From Streptomyces sp. NBC_01142 (GTDB lineage: Bacteria > Actinomycetota > Actinomycetes > Streptomycetales > Streptomycetaceae): a DNA stretch of 64,000 nucleotides. A program made the translations under genes and the position numbers. The notes under the pieces are model-generated. The model did no database searches. It worked only from the letters and a program-made list of their open reading frames with translations, and was not told where the DNA came from. The stretch lies in NCBI RefSeq assembly GCF_026341125.1, contig NZ_JAPEOR010000001.1, positions 3,038,001 to 3,102,000 on the forward strand, in the 5' to 3' direction. Shown here one piece after another: positions 62,779 through 64,000 of this stretch. Every line of letters begins with the position of its first letter. Position 1 is the first letter of the stretch.

Positions 62779-63485
62779 TACGGAAGGCACCTCCTGTGTC
62801 GGTGGCGCGCCAGGCGGCGTACCAATGCCTGTGCCGCAGGATCGTGAGGCCGGAGTACAGGCAGGCCACCGCAGCGGAACGGCCGGGGGTCGTAAGCCGC
62901 GATCATCGGAATCCTCCAGCGTGGATGCCCGCTGACCGCCGCTTGTGGGACCCGCTTGGCACTCGGCACCGAGGGGCCGCCACCGAGGCGGCACAGAGGG
63001 AAGACGGTTGCGTTGCGGGCGAGGCGGCCGTCGCATCGGCTGCCGCCCGCGGCGCCAGGGAACAGTGGGCAATGCCGGCGCGCGCCAAACGGTGGGCGGT
63101 CCCGCGCGACCTGCGACAGCACCACATGGGATTTCCTTTCGAGGTGCTCACCGCGTGGGCCGACCACGGTCGAGGAACCCCCACCACTCGCATGCTAACT
63201 CTGCTCGCTCGGCCCTCCGGCCGCCCACCGCTGTGTCCGGCATTCGGCGGCATCGGCCGGGGGCCTATCGCCAGAGCCCGGGATCAGGGTATTCAGAGCT
63301 CCGAGTCATGGCGCCGCAGTGTGAGGGGCACAGGGCCTCCAAGCGTGTGAGTCGGCCGGCCCGGTTCTCGGTGCCGAGAGCCGTCCGCCGTCCGCTGTCC
63401 GCGAAGACGTCCTCACGGGCGAGCGCACGGGTGGTCGGCCTGCCGATGTTGCCTGTGGTACGGAAATAGGGGGAAGAGCTCAAGG
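62779..63485. other. 707-base stretch without a recognised gene
   Basis: It separates the divergent lipid-kinase and FUSC-like genes. Frames are open on both strands but carry no family signal and no SD-supported start. Its end contains GGGGGAAGAG, the likely SD of the gene at 63486. Confidence 0.4.
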
Positions 63486-64000
63486 GTGCGTGAAGTTACC
63501 GACCCTTTGCTGGATCTCGTCCGGCGGCACAGAGAGCCCGTGGTCGTGCAGACGGTCCGGTCGACCGTAGCCGCCGTGATCTCCTACGTCGTAGCCCTGA
63601 TGCTGAGCAGTGAACCGGCGCCGCTGACCGCACCTCTGACCGCGCTGCTCGTCGTCCAGGTCACTCTGTACACGACCCTCACCACCGGCATGCGCAGAGT
63701 GAACGCGGTCGTGGCGGGCGTGGTCATCGCCATCGGCTTCAGCTCCTTGGTGGGCTTGACCTGGTGGAGCCTGGGACTGGTCATTCTCGCCTCGCTGGTG
63801 ATCGGCCGTTTTGTACGCGCCGGTGAGTTCGTCCCCGAGGTGGCCATCAGCGCCATGCTGGTGCTGGGTGTGACACGGGTCGCCGCGACGGCCTGGGACC
63901 GGGTGCTCGAGACCCTCATCGGGGCGGTCGTCGGACTGCTTTTCAACGTCCTGTTCGTGCCACCCGTCTGGGTGCAACCCGCCAGTGCGGCCATCGAGGA
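63486..64000 (+). CDS. FUSC family / aromatic acid exporter-like membrane protein, N-terminal part (runs off the window)
   Basis: 171 codons are present from a GTG at 63486 and the frame is open to the window end. Membrane segments include VVVQTVRSTVAAVISYVVAL, LTAPLTALLVVQVTLYTTLT, the TTGMRRVNAVVAGVVIAIGF turn, LVILASLVIGRFVRAGEFVP, VAISAMLVLGVTR and LIGAVVGLLFNVLFVPPVWV. The early P-L-T-A-x-x-T-A-L-L-V-V-Q pattern and the VxGVVIA helix are typical of the aromatic-acid-exporter/FUSC half-transporter. The cytoplasmic C-terminal domain lies outside the window. Confidence 0.75.
   Translation, partial: MREVTDPLLDLVRRHREPVVVQTVRSTVAAVISYVVALMLSSEPAPLTAPLTALLVVQVTLYTTLTTGMRRVNAVVAGVVIAIGFSSLVGLTWWSLGLVILASLVIGRFVRAGEFVPEVAISAMLVLGVTRVAATAWDRVLETLIGAVVGLLFNVLFVPPVWVQPASAAIE

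Overview
The window looks like chromosomal DNA from a Streptomyces or a close relative. GC is very high, GTG and TTG starts are common, and genes overlap by ATGA, GTGA or TTGA. The gene families are typical of that genus: GlxA-like regulators, XRE-nSTAND-WD40 proteins, monomeric isocitrate dehydrogenase and ricin-lectin secreted proteins. Rare TTA leucine codons, the hallmark of bldA control, occur in four accessory genes (3562, 36230, 43139, 49972). No rRNA, tRNA, CRISPR array, intact transposase or phage module was found.

Layout. 1-2.2 kb: thioesterase and monooxygenase genes with a divergent GlxA-like regulator, then a 45-residue membrane protein. 3.0-6.8 kb: an XRE-STAND ATPase with 14 WD40 repeats. 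6.9-8.7 kb: a TetR regulator with a membrane protein, and a membrane-anchored protein. 9.0-12.5 kb: a coupled four-gene operon (ABM protein, dehydrogenase, amidohydrolase, P450). 12.8-16.8 kb: a glycine-betaine-type ABC importer with its ATPase on the opposite strand and a phosphatase between. 17.1-23.1 kb: a PIG-L deacetylase, a crotonase pseudogene, a flavoprotein/XRE-cupin pair, and an operon of one quinone-oxidoreductase-like and two acyl-CoA dehydrogenase genes. 23.2-28.3 kb: a five-gene NikABCDE-type importer behind a Nur-like inverted repeat. 28.5-31.6 kb: secreted proteins. 31.7-37.2 kb: a DUF779 gene and a five-gene operon of membrane desaturase, MetY-like enzyme, C26 gamma-glutamyl hydrolase, MetX and YczE-like membrane protein. 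38.0-44.5 kb: icd, a ricin-lectin protein, small membrane and secreted proteins, and a segment bounded by inverted 41-bp repeats. 44.6-61.2 kb: a large locus built from a trypsin-NTPase-TPR protein, a trypsin-co-occurring protein, a degenerate actin-fold protein, coiled-coil proteins, a membrane Hsp70, a GrpE-like protein, a zinc-ribbon WD40 protein, a double AAA+ ATPase and a small radical SAM enzyme. 61.4-64 kb: a diacylglycerol-kinase-like protein and a partial FUSC/aromatic-acid-exporter-like protein.

Two regions stand out. The desaturase operon (32132-37162) has the parts expected for activating homoserine, replacing its gamma substituent and desaturating the product. That is the logic of rhizobitoxine and aminoethoxyvinylglycine, so it may make a vinylglycine-type antimetabolite. 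The 44.6-61.2 kb locus combines chaperone, AAA+, protease and STAND-like parts and resembles NTP-dependent conflict or stress-sensing systems. Both contain a TTA codon, which suggests developmental control. All functions are inferred from sequence patterns read by eye; no database search was possible.
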